In this document: piece after piece, positions 8,530 to 14,746 of the stretch
How positions within the stretch are numbered: the stretch's first letter is position 1
Layout of the letters: every line of letters starts with the position of its first letter
DNA from: Prolixibacteraceae bacterium
GTDB lineage: Bacteria > Bacteroidota > Bacteroidia > Bacteroidales > Prolixibacteraceae
DNA: 17,437 bases
Direction: 5' to 3'
Assembly: GCA_017998095.1 (NCBI GenBank)
Contig: JAGODU010000085.1
Span: 1 to 17,437 of the forward strand
Translations under genes and position numbers: made by a program
Notes under the pieces: model-generated
Told to the model about the DNA's origin: nothing
What the model saw: the letters and a program-made list of their open reading frames with translations, nothing else
Databases searched by the model: none

Positions 8530-10329
8530 TTAAGCTTGCTCATTTACTATTCCGGTTTTCATTTTTAACCAGAAAGTAGAACCTTTTCCTATTTTAGATT
8601 CAACTTCAATTCGACCTCCCATCAGTTCCATCAGCCCTTTTGAAATTGTTAATCCAATTCCTGTTCCACCATACAACTTATTTTTATCACTGCTTACTTT
8701 TGTAAAACGATCAAAAATCTTTCCAATTTTGTCTTTTTGTATCCCAATACCGGTATCCTTTACAAATATACCCAAATCATCCCCATCAAGCTTATATCCT
8801 ATTTCAATTTCACCTTCTTCAGTAAATTTTATGGCGTTAGAAATCAAATGACTAAGTACCTGATTTAATCTGTGCCTGTCTGAAATTATCCTCAATCCAT
8901 CTTCATTTTCAAAGCTCCTGATAACTTTTACCTTTTCTTTTTCTTCAGACTTAAGTAATTTTTCAGTGTTGTCGCACGCACTTTCAAGTAAAGGATTTAA
9001 ATTGAATTCGCCCTTGCTTACACTCATTTGATCGGCTTCCAGTTTTGAAAAATCAACCAACGATTCAATCAAAGACATTAAAGAATTGCCATTACTTTGA
9101 ATCACATCAATAAACGAGTTTCTGTCTTCACTCGACAAGTCATCTTCCCGTAACATATTGGTAAATCCAATAATTGCATTCATCGGAGTCCTTATTTCAT
9201 GACTCATATTTGCAAGGAAAAGAGATTTTAACCTGTCGGCCTCTATTGCCTTATCTTTTGCCTTAATAAGCTCATCTCTTGCTTTAGCGACCTGAGTTAT
9301 ATCTTCAACAATACCTTCAATGGCAATCTCCTTAAACCCCTCTTCAAGTAATGCCAGCGTAAGGTTAGCTATAAACGATTCACCATTTTTACGCTTAAGC
9401 ATAATCTCGGTGGTTACCTCCTTTGTTTCCAGAATTGTATCTAGTATCAAACTCCCGATTTCAGCATCAACAAGAAGATCATACTTGGTAATCTTTCCAA
9501 TATCACTGTCAGTATATCCGAACATTTTCCTGAATCTGTGATTGAATTCTACAACCTTCATGTCTTTGTCCAGCCTGAAAAAAGCCAAAGGTGCATTTTC
9601 AAACAAAGCTTTAAACTTAGCCTGACTTTCAAGCATAACATCTTCAGCTTCCTTTACATCGGTAATATCATGTGTAATACCAACAGTTCCAATACATTTA
9701 TCATTTACAATCAAAGGAATCTTGGTATCAGATAAAAACCTTACCATCCCCTGCGTTTCAACTTTATGTATCTGATTAACAACCGGTTTTCTTGTACGGA
9801 TAATCTCCTGCTCAACTTCGTAAGCCTTTTGGGCATGTCCAAAAAAGTCGAAATCCGATTTTCCAATAGCTTCATCAGGATGTTTAAGACCAAGCAACCT
9901 TGCCTGTGCCTTGTTTATCCTTGTAAACTTACTGTCAAGGTCTTTGAAATAAATTGTATCCGGAATATTATCAATAAGAGCTTTTAACATTCCTTGCTCT
10001 TTATCGAGATGCTTTTGTCTGGAAGTTTTTATGAAATAAGCCCCTCCTAAGATTAACCCTAAGATGAGTGCACTAATAAAAAAAATCATTGCTCTCCCAA
10101 GTTTCAACTCCCCTTTCGCAGAATCATACTGCATGTTGCCAAAATGAGTAATCGTTGAAGAATCAGTTTCATCAACATCACTCAAGATAGTACAACCTGC
10201 ACTTAATGCCTTATTTATCAGTGAAGTAACACTGCTTAGATTATCATGATAAATATTGGCTGACGTATCTTTAGCCAAAAATACAAACATTATTACTACT
10301 AATAATGAAGCAAATATCCCCTTTCGCAT
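8530..10329 (-). CDS. Membrane PAS-PAS sensor histidine kinase
   Basis: A 599-residue membrane-bound histidine kinase. An N-terminal hydrophobic segment (about 5-20, signal peptide or first membrane helix) is followed by a short extracytoplasmic stretch (about 24-78) and a membrane helix (about 79-100). Two PAS domains follow, at about 113-225 (ALIDNIPDTIYFKD...) and 238-348 (ALFENAPLAFFRLD...). Then comes HisKA with the phospho-acceptor H377 in SHEIRTPMNAIIGFT. The HATPase domain has N498 in the N box, DTGIGI (526-531) and GGTGIGLTIS (554-563). The PAS domains are more likely than the tiny external part to sense the signal, which is unknown. The start at 10329 gives a proper signal sequence. 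It is followed 66 bp later by the receiver gene. Confidence 0.93.
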   Translation of the reverse strand: MRKGIFASLLVVIMFVFLAKDTSANIYHDNLSSVTSLINKALSAGCTILSDVDETDSSTITHFGNMQYDSAKGELKLGRAMIFFISALILGLILGGAYFIKTSRQKHLDKEQGMLKALIDNIPDTIYFKDLDSKFTRINKAQARLLGLKHPDEAIGKSDFDFFGHAQKAYEVEQEIIRTRKPVVNQIHKVETQGMVRFLSDTKIPLIVNDKCIGTVGITHDITDVKEAEDVMLESQAKFKALFENAPLAFFRLDKDMKVVEFNHRFRKMFGYTDSDIGKITKYDLLVDAEIGSLILDTILETKEVTTEIMLKRKNGESFIANLTLALLEEGFKEIAIEGIVEDITQVAKARDELIKAKDKAIEADRLKSLFLANMSHEIRTPMNAIIGFTNMLREDDLSSEDRNSFIDVIQSNGNSLMSLIESLVDFSKLEADQMSVSKGEFNLNPLLESACDNTEKLLKSEEKEKVKVIRSFENEDGLRIISDRHRLNQVLSHLISNAIKFTEEGEIEIGYKLDGDDLGIFVKDTGIGIQKDKIGKIFDRFTKVSSDKNKLYGGTGIGLTISKGLMELMGGRIEVESKIGKGSTFWLKMKTGIVNEQA

Positions 10330-10353
10330 TTCCCTGTCTTTAATTAGTGGTAT

Positions 10354-10369
10354 GAAAATACATATTTTC
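10354..10369. repeat. Short palindrome upstream of the kinase gene
   Basis: GAAAATA-CA-TATTTTC, two 7-nt complementary arms around 2 nt, lies 24-40 bp before the kinase start and downstream of the preceding aminotransferase gene. It has no T-tract. A dimeric regulator site is possible, but AT-rich palindromes of this size can arise by chance. Confidence 0.3.
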
Positions 10370-10401
10370 TTTTAAAGTCAGTACGTTAAAAGGCATTTAT
10401 T

Positions 10402-11601
10402 TTATTCCTGCCTTCCCGGATATCCTTTTAATGCTTCTTCAAGAATCTTTAATGAGGTTGCAAGATCTTCTTTATTCAGAACATAAGCTATTCTGACTTC
10501 GTCTTTTCCAAGTCCCGGAGTAGTATAAAATCCTGATGCCGGTGCCATAAAAATCGTTTGGTTTTCATATTCAAAATCGCTTAGCAGCCATTGACAAAAC
10601 TTATCACAATCGTCAACAGGAAGCTTGGCAACAGTATAAAAAGCACCCATAGGTATCGGAGAATAAACACCCTTAATTCGGTTCAAACCGTCGATTAAAA
10701 ATTTTCTTCTCTCAACGTACTCATTATAAATCTCCAGCATATATTCATCTGGTGTATCGAGTGACGCTTCAGCAGCTATCTGCCCAATCAGCGGTGGACT
10801 AAGCCTTGCCTGGCAGAATTTCATTACACTCCCCCTGACTGCTTTATTCTTTGTAATCAAAGCCCCGATTCTGATTCCACATTCACTGTATCTCTTTGAA
10901 ACTGAATCTATTAAAATTACATTATTTTCAATTCCTTCAAGATGAAATGCAGATATATATGGAGCACCGGTATAACAAAATTCCCTGTACACTTCATCAG
11001 AAAAAAGATACAAATCATATTTCTTAACCAGGTCACGGATTTTGTTCATTTCAGTCTGAGTGTACAAATATCCTGTCGGATTGTTTGGGTTGCATATTAA
11101 AATCCCTTTAGTTCTGGGAGTTATCAGCTGTTCAAACTTTTCAATCGGAGGTAAAGAAAATCCTTCTTCGATTTTTGAAGGTATTGTTTTAACCACGGCT
11201 CCTGCAACAATTGCAAATGCAGTATAATTGGCGTATGAAGGTTCCGGAACAATAATTTCATCTCCCGGATCAAGACATGCAAGAAATGCATAAGTTACGG
11301 CTTCTGATCCTCCTGTAGTTATAATTATATCTTCTGTCGCAACATTAATTTTATACTTCTGATAATAGCTTACAAGCTTTTCCCTGTAAGACCTGATTCC
11401 TTCACTTGGGCTATATTCCAGAATCTTTCTGTCGATATTCTTTATTGCATCCAGTGCTACCTGAGGTGTTGGGATATCGGGTTGCCCGATATTCAAATGA
11501 TAAACTTTTTTCCCGCTTGCCTTTGCTTTATCTGCTAATGGCACTAACTTTCTAATCGGAGATTCGGGCATTCTAATCCCACGTTTTGATACTTCAGGCA
11601 T
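10402..11601 (-). CDS. Class I/II PLP aminotransferase (aspartate/alanine aminotransferase type)
   Basis: A 399-residue fold-type I aminotransferase. NIGQPDIPTP at 37-46 and NPNNPTGYLY at 171-180 are typical of the aspartate aminotransferase Ib group. The PLP site is D202 and Y205 in FSDEVYREF, with K236 in DSVSKRYSECGIRIG as Schiff-base lysine, and R370 in DEVRIAYV binds the substrate carboxylate. The frame stays open upstream to 11778, but family homology begins only at MPEVSKRGIRMPESP. I therefore place the start at 11601; the upstream codons overlap intergenic repeats. The amino donor is not determinable. It is divergent from alanine dehydrogenase, which hints at alanine or general glutamate-linked transamination (inference). 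Confidence 0.9.
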   Translation of the reverse strand: MPEVSKRGIRMPESPIRKLVPLADKAKASGKKVYHLNIGQPDIPTPQVALDAIKNIDRKILEYSPSEGIRSYREKLVSYYQKYKINVATEDIIITTGGSEAVTYAFLACLDPGDEIIVPEPSYANYTAFAIVAGAVVKTIPSKIEEGFSLPPIEKFEQLITPRTKGILICNPNNPTGYLYTQTEMNKIRDLVKKYDLYLFSDEVYREFCYTGAPYISAFHLEGIENNVILIDSVSKRYSECGIRIGALITKNKAVRGSVMKFCQARLSPPLIGQIAAEASLDTPDEYMLEIYNEYVERRKFLIDGLNRIKGVYSPIPMGAFYTVAKLPVDDCDKFCQWLLSDFEYENQTIFMAPASGFYTTPGLGKDEVRIAYVLNKEDLATSLKILEEALKGYPGRQE

Positions 11602-11628
11602 AAAATACTGCGTTTTAAACAAACCGCG

Positions 11629-11636
11629 TAAAGATA
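11629..11636 (-). promoter_or_regulatory. Weak -7 element for the aminotransferase gene
   Basis: The minus strand reads TATCTTTA, seven of eight matches to TAnnTTTG, ending 27 nt before the chosen start at 11601. No convincing -33 TTTG at the usual spacing was seen. It supports the downstream start choice only weakly. Confidence 0.25.
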
Positions 11637-11664
11637 TAACTAACAATCCAAAATAAAAAATTGA

Positions 11665-11694
11665 ACTTTTTGTATAATTTGATACTTTTTGTAT
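11665..11694. repeat. Spaced 11-bp direct repeat, operator-like
   Basis: ACTTTTTGTAT occurs at 11665-11675 and again exactly at 11684-11694, a 19-bp period close to two helical turns. It lies 64-93 bp upstream of the aminotransferase start, where an activator or repressor could bind. Composition is AT-rich, so chance is not excluded. Confidence 0.45.
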
Positions 11695-11783
11695 TAATAA
11701 AACCTCCGTTATAAAGTCATTAATTAAAATTCCGTTCAAAAAATTTTCCGGGACAAACTCTCTCTGCATCCGTATCAAATAGA

Positions 11784-11868
11784 TACCAAGTTCTTACCAC
11801 ATTCTACCCAAATACCATAAGCGAACCATTCTTATGGTATTTGGGTAGAATGTGGTAAGAATTTGGTA
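11784..11868. repeat. 85-bp near-perfect palindrome (possible MITE-like element)
   Basis: Two 38-nt arms (11784-11821 and 11831-11868) are complementary at 37 of 38 positions; the single mismatch involves G11790 in the left arm. The loop is 9 nt (CGAACCATT). The trinucleotide AGA directly flanks both ends (11781-11783 and 11869-11871), as a 3-bp target duplication would. Neither strand has a T-tract after the stem, so it is not an intrinsic terminator. Direct repeats of GGTAAGA lie within and at the edge of the right arm. It could be an inserted palindromic element, a large operator, or an RNA stem in a long leader. Confidence 0.9.
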
Positions 11869-11938
11869 AGATTCATGTGTGTTTTTGATATGGTAAAAAC
11901 AATGTCAAAAATCCTGAAATTTGAAACAGAATATGGTA

Positions 11939-11970
11939 TTTGTCATGATCCCTTTTTTTCTATAATCTTA
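11939..11970 (+). promoter_or_regulatory. Weak promoter candidate for ald
   Basis: TTTG (11939-11942), 20 nt, then TAATCTTA (11963-11970) gives a partial Bacteroidota-type match, 27 nt before the ald ATG. A sigma70-like TTGTCA (11940-11945) with TATAAT (11961-11966) at 15-nt spacing overlaps it, but that consensus is not the normal one for this phylum. Confidence 0.25.
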
Positions 11971-11997
11971 TTTTTACTTAAAATAAATACTTTATAT

Positions 11998-13119
11998 ATG
12001 AAAATAGGTGTTCCAAAAGAAATTAAGAATAATGAAAACCGGGTTGCGTTAACTCCATCCGGGGCATCAGAATTAGTAGCCGATGGTCATATTGTCTATG
12101 TACAATCGACAGCAGGAGAAGGAAGCAGTTTCAGTGATGATGATTATTCAGCAGCAGGGGCGATTATACTTCCTTCGCTCGAATCAGTTTACGATTCAGC
12201 AGAAATGATAATAAAAGTGAAGGAACCAATAGAAAGGGAATATCAGCTGATCAGGGAAAATCAGATTGTTTTTACTTATTTCCACTTTGCTTCTTCTGAA
12301 ACACTAACAAAAGCGATGATTGATTCCAAAGCAGTTTGCATTGCTTATGAAACTGTTGAATCAGAGGATCACTCCCTCCCTCTGCTAATTCCAATGTCGG
12401 AAGTTGCAGGCAGAATGTCGGTACAGCAAGGGGCTAAATATCTTGAAAAAACCTTTGGCGGAAGAGGTGTTTTACTGGGTGGTGTTCCGGGGGTGCCTCC
12501 GGCTAAAGTACTTGTACTTGGAGGAGGAATAGTAGGAACAGAAGCTGCAAGGATGGCCGCAGGATTAGGGGCAGATGTTACAATTATGGATGTCAATCTT
12601 AAAAGATTACGCTATCTGTCAGAAATTATGCCTGCTAATGTAAAGACCATGATGAGCAGCTCGTATAATATCAGCGATATGATAAGAACATATGACCTGA
12701 TTATTGGTGCAGTACTTATTCCCGGTGCAAAGGCACCAAAATTAATATCCCGTGAAATGTTAAAAACAATGAAAAAAGGAGCTGTTCTGGTTGATGTTGC
12801 AATAGACCAGGGAGGCTGTTTTGAAACTTCGCGTCCTACTACACATGATAACCCTTATTTCATTATCGAGGATATAGTTCATTATTCTGTAGCCAACATG
12901 CCCGGTGCAGTACCACATACATCAACTATTGCACTTACAAACGCCACACTCCCCTATGCAAAAAGTCTGGCTAATGAAGGGTGGCAGGTTGCCTGCAGGA
13001 ATAATAAATCACTCAGGAAAGGATTAAACATTATCAGGGGAGATATTGTATATAAAGGAGTTGCAGATGCTTTTAATTTAAAATACATTGAAGTTACATC
13101 AATTTTATTAAATGCGTAA
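11998..13119 (+). CDS. ald: Alanine dehydrogenase
   Basis: A 373-residue NAD-dependent L-alanine dehydrogenase, interconverting L-alanine and pyruvate plus ammonia. It begins MKIGVPKEIKNNENRVALTP; R15, K75 and H96 are the known substrate and catalytic residues, and D270 in VDVAIDQGGC is the second catalytic residue. The Rossmann glycine motif is LGGGIVG (174-180), with D198 for the NAD ribose. The frame is open back to 11863, but only the ATG at 11998 gives the family's N-terminus and usual length (about 371), so I start there. It diverges from an aminotransferase across a repeat-bearing region. A weak hairpin plus seven T overlaps the stop codon, suggesting a monocistronic transcript. Confidence 0.96.
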   Translation: MKIGVPKEIKNNENRVALTPSGASELVADGHIVYVQSTAGEGSSFSDDDYSAAGAIILPSLESVYDSAEMIIKVKEPIEREYQLIRENQIVFTYFHFASSETLTKAMIDSKAVCIAYETVESEDHSLPLLIPMSEVAGRMSVQQGAKYLEKTFGGRGVLLGGVPGVPPAKVLVLGGGIVGTEAARMAAGLGADVTIMDVNLKRLRYLSEIMPANVKTMMSSSYNISDMIRTYDLIIGAVLIPGAKAPKLISREMLKTMKKGAVLVDVAIDQGGCFETSRPTTHDNPYFIIEDIVHYSVANMPGAVPHTSTIALTNATLPYAKSLANEGWQVACRNNKSLRKGLNIIRGDIVYKGVADAFNLKYIEVTSILLNA

Positions 13120-13141
13120 TCTTTACTCATACGCTTTTTTT
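13114..13141 (+). terminator. Weak intrinsic terminator of ald
   Basis: GCGTA (13114-13118) pairs with TACGC (13130-13134) around an 11-nt loop and is followed by seven T (13135-13141). The stem is only 5 bp and starts inside the last codon, so termination may be leaky. Confidence 0.4.
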
Positions 13142-13271
13142 ATATCAAAGTCAATACTTTTTATAAAAAAAATAAAAATATTTTTATCAGCACAAATGAT
13201 TGATAATAAATAACTAAAGTAATGAACATTTAAAAAAAGAATAAAAAGTATTAAAAAATCATATAGAAATA

Positions 13272-13303
13272 TTTGCAAGTATAAAAAATGGATTTTATAT
13301 TTG
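13272..13303 (+). promoter_or_regulatory. Bacteroidota-type promoter of a candidate small RNA
   Basis: TTTG (13272-13275), a 20-nt spacer, then TATATTTG (13296-13303): both halves match the -33 TTTG / -7 TAnnTTTG consensus at good spacing. This is the best promoter match in the window. It is not followed by a substantial reading frame, so it probably drives a short RNA starting near 13309. Confidence 0.55.
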
Positions 13304-13308
13304 TACCA

Positions 13309-13421
13309 GAAATCAATTACAAACATGATTGATTTCAGTCAGATCAAGTCTTTTTCATGTTTGGCGTTTTAGTTTGGGGGATAGTTTTTTGGGAGACATC
13401 AGATGATGTCTCCTTTTTTTT
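13309..13421 (+). ncRNA. Candidate small RNA, about 110 nt
   Basis: The interval runs from the predicted +1 to the end of the terminator. It starts with a perfect 9-bp hairpin, GAAATCAAT / ATTGATTTC (13309-13317 and 13328-13336, 10-nt loop). A mostly unpaired middle follows, containing a G-run (GGGGG near 13376-13380), then a 9-bp terminator stem. A consensus-like promoter lies just upstream. A 15-codon frame (13325-13372) starts in the first loop, so a tiny peptide mRNA or leader is the alternative. No known RNA family was recognised. The architecture is seen directly; expression is inferred. Confidence 0.45.
13392..13421 (+). terminator. Strong intrinsic terminator
   Basis: GGAGACATC (13392-13400) and GATGTCTCC (13405-13413) form a perfect 9-bp stem with an AGAT loop, followed by eight T (13414-13421). 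It lies 270 bp beyond ald and behind the candidate small-RNA promoter, so it more likely ends that RNA than the ald mRNA. Confidence 0.85.
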
Positions 13422-13462
13422 ATACCAACTCATACCTTTGCTGGCCGGGGATTGCAACATCG

Positions 13463-13485
13463 GCTGTTCGGGATTCCAGAACAGC
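13463..13485. repeat. REP-like hairpin
   Basis: GCTGTTC (13463-13469) and GAACAGC (13479-13485) pair perfectly; after one mismatch, two more G-C pairs close a 3-nt loop. It sits in a GC-richer patch unlike its surroundings. The look is that of dispersed palindromic repeats in Bacteroidota intergenic DNA, but copy number cannot be seen from one window. Confidence 0.45.
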
Positions 13486-13513
13486 GAGGAACCTCATACC
13501 ACTAAAGAGCGAC

Positions 13514-13550
13514 TGTCATTCTGAACGAAACGTAGTGTAGTGAAGAATCT
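13514..13550. repeat. Dispersed repeat of the GTCATTCTGA...GAAGAATCT type
   Basis: The unit begins TGTCATTCTGAACGAA and ends GTGAAGAATCT, with short complementary ends ATTCT/AGAAT and an internal GTAGTGTAGTG. From memory, very similar GTCATTCTGA...GAAGAATCT units are scattered through intergenic regions of many bacterial genomes, including Bacteroidota. It is non-coding and probably a REP- or MITE-like remnant. The resemblance is recalled, not searched. Confidence 0.5.
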
Positions 13551-13635
13551 CAATAATCAAAACGAATTATCATTGATACCGAAGTAAGCATACCTCTTTA
13601 ATTTTAATGCCCTATTATTAAATATATCCGAAACT

Positions 13636-13664
13636 TTTGAATTTGTCTTAATTAACTAACTTTG
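13636..13664 (+). promoter_or_regulatory. Promoter of the PfkB kinase gene
   Basis: TTTG (13636-13639), 17 nt, then TAACTTTG (13657-13664), an exact TAnnTTTG match ending 24 nt before the ATG at 13689. The spacing is slightly short of the usual ~19-20 nt. Confidence 0.5.
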
Positions 13665-13688
13665 CTGCTCAATTTTTTTTAAATCTTT

Positions 13689-14681
13689 ATGAGCTCAAAA
13701 AGTATAATAGGCATCGGCAATGCATTGATGGATATAGTGGTAACTATTCCTGATGATTCAATACTGGTGAAAAACAACCTTCCAAAAGGAAGTATGACTT
13801 TAATTGATGTTGAAACATCATCAATCCTTAACTTACAAACAAAACACTTCAACAGGATACTTGCACCGGGTGGTTCGGTGGCAAACACTATACACGGACT
13901 TGCAAATCTTGGTTCCAAAGCTTCATATATCGGAATGGTTGGAAATGATGAAATGGGAAGGATATATCAATATGAGCTTGAAAGAATTGGAGCAAAACCT
14001 CACCTTTTTCATTCAGAAACCTCAACAGGAGTTGCACTTGCATTGGTGACCCCTGATCATGAAAGGACTTTTGGTACTTATCTGGGAGCTGCAGTTGAAC
14101 TTTCAGATAATGAATTATCATCATCACTATTTGAAGGTTATGATATTGCATATATTGAAGGATACCTGGTTCAAAATCAGGATTTGATAAGAAAGGCTGC
14201 TATTCTTGCCAAAGAATCGGGAATGCTGATTGCCCTCGACCTTGCAAGTTACAATGTGGTAACTGCAAATATTGAGTTCTTAAAAGAACTGGTAGCTGAT
14301 TATGTGGATATAATATTTGCCAATGAAGAAGAGGCACATGCTTTTACCGGAAAAGGACCTGAAGAATCGGTTGAAATTCTTTCCGGTTTATGTAAGGTGG
14401 CTGTCGTAAAAACAGGCGAAAAGGGTTCTCTGATAAAACATAACGGAATATTAACAAAGATTGGTATTGCCGGAACAGATTGCATTGATACAACAGGAGC
14501 CGGTGACCAGTACGCTGCAGGCTTCCTTTATGGCTTCGCACAAAGCTTTCCAATTGAAACTTGCGGGAAAATTGCTGCAATAATGGCAGGTAAAGTAATA
14601 TCGGTGTATGGAGCCAGAGTTGAAGAGCACATGTGGGAAGAAGTAAAGAATGAAATAGCTAAACTTCAAAATTGTTTGTAA
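13689..14681 (+). CDS. PfkB-family sugar/nucleoside kinase, adenosine-kinase-like
   Basis: A 330-residue ribokinase-fold kinase of full length. It starts with GIGNALMDIVV (8-18) and has GGSVANT (61-67), equivalent to PfkB signature 1, and the NxxE Mg/phosphate motif N212-E215 in FANEEEA. The anion-hole and catalytic motif is DTTGAGDQYAAGF (267-279) with D273 as the base. This family phosphorylates sugars or nucleosides with ATP. Close Bacteroidota relatives are usually called adenosine kinase, but ribose-like substrates cannot be excluded. It has its own promoter, and era follows after 65 bp on the same strand. A low-quality hairpin (ATTGT/ACAAT) at its end lacks a T-tract. Confidence 0.88.
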   Translation: MSSKSIIGIGNALMDIVVTIPDDSILVKNNLPKGSMTLIDVETSSILNLQTKHFNRILAPGGSVANTIHGLANLGSKASYIGMVGNDEMGRIYQYELERIGAKPHLFHSETSTGVALALVTPDHERTFGTYLGAAVELSDNELSSSLFEGYDIAYIEGYLVQNQDLIRKAAILAKESGMLIALDLASYNVVTANIEFLKELVADYVDIIFANEEEAHAFTGKGPEESVEILSGLCKVAVVKTGEKGSLIKHNGILTKIGIAGTDCIDTTGAGDQYAAGFLYGFAQSFPIETCGKIAAIMAGKVISVYGARVEEHMWEEVKNEIAKLQNCL

Positions 14682-14716
14682 GACAATAATAATCTACCAA
14701 TTACCATTATTTCAAC

Positions 14717-14724
14717 TATCTTTG
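14717..14724 (+). promoter_or_regulatory. Candidate -7 element for era-der
   Basis: TATCTTTG matches TAnnTTTG exactly and ends 22 nt before the era ATG. No TTTG lies about 20 nt upstream, so the -33 half is missing. It suggests era-der can be transcribed separately from the kinase gene. Confidence 0.4.
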
Positions 14725-14746
14725 CCAAAAATTCATAAAACCTTAT

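Larger units (their letters stand above)
11602..11997. other. 396-bp divergent intergenic region, aminotransferase / ald
   Basis: No gene is supported here. Reading frames extend into it from both flanking genes, but neither extension resembles the families concerned. It holds an 11-bp direct repeat (11665-11694), an 85-bp palindrome (11784-11868), weak outer inverted arms TATCAAA (11773-11779) and TTTGATA (11884-11890), and candidate promoters for both divergent genes. The 11-mer TATGGTATTTG occurs twice, at 11833-11843 in the palindrome and at 11932-11942 just before ald. Confidence 0.6.
13120..13688. other. 569-bp gene-free region between ald and the PfkB kinase gene
   Basis: Extremely AT-rich to about 13270, where I see nothing beyond the ald terminator tail. 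Next is a compact unit of promoter, hairpin and terminator (13272-13421), interpreted as a small RNA. From about 13438 to 13560 the composition changes abruptly to a more GC-balanced stretch with REP-like repeats. The last ~100 bp are AT-rich again and hold the kinase promoter. A 67-codon minus-strand frame at 13123-13326 is low-complexity and not a credible gene. Confidence 0.6.

Noticed and set aside
11602..11778. 59-codon N-terminal extension of the class I aminotransferase, as an open frame
   Set aside because: It has no resemblance to aminotransferase N-termini, it covers the direct repeat, and family homology starts at the ATG at 11601.
11784..11868. Palindrome as a CRISPR repeat or an intrinsic terminator
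   Set aside because: There is only one unit with no spacer periodicity, and no T-tract follows the stem on either strand.
11863..11997. 45-codon N-terminal extension of alanine dehydrogenase
   Set aside because: Alanine dehydrogenases start at MKIGVPKEIK; the extension begins inside the palindrome and encodes a non-conserved, hydrophobic stretch.
13123..13326. 67-codon minus-strand frame in the AT-rich spacer
   Set aside because: Its Phe/Ile/Leu/Tyr-heavy composition is what AT-rich DNA gives by chance, and it overlaps the small-RNA promoter on the other strand.
13804..14669. Several frames of 61-87 codons on both strands within the PfkB kinase gene
   Set aside because: They lie wholly or largely inside a strongly supported coding gene and show no family features of their own.
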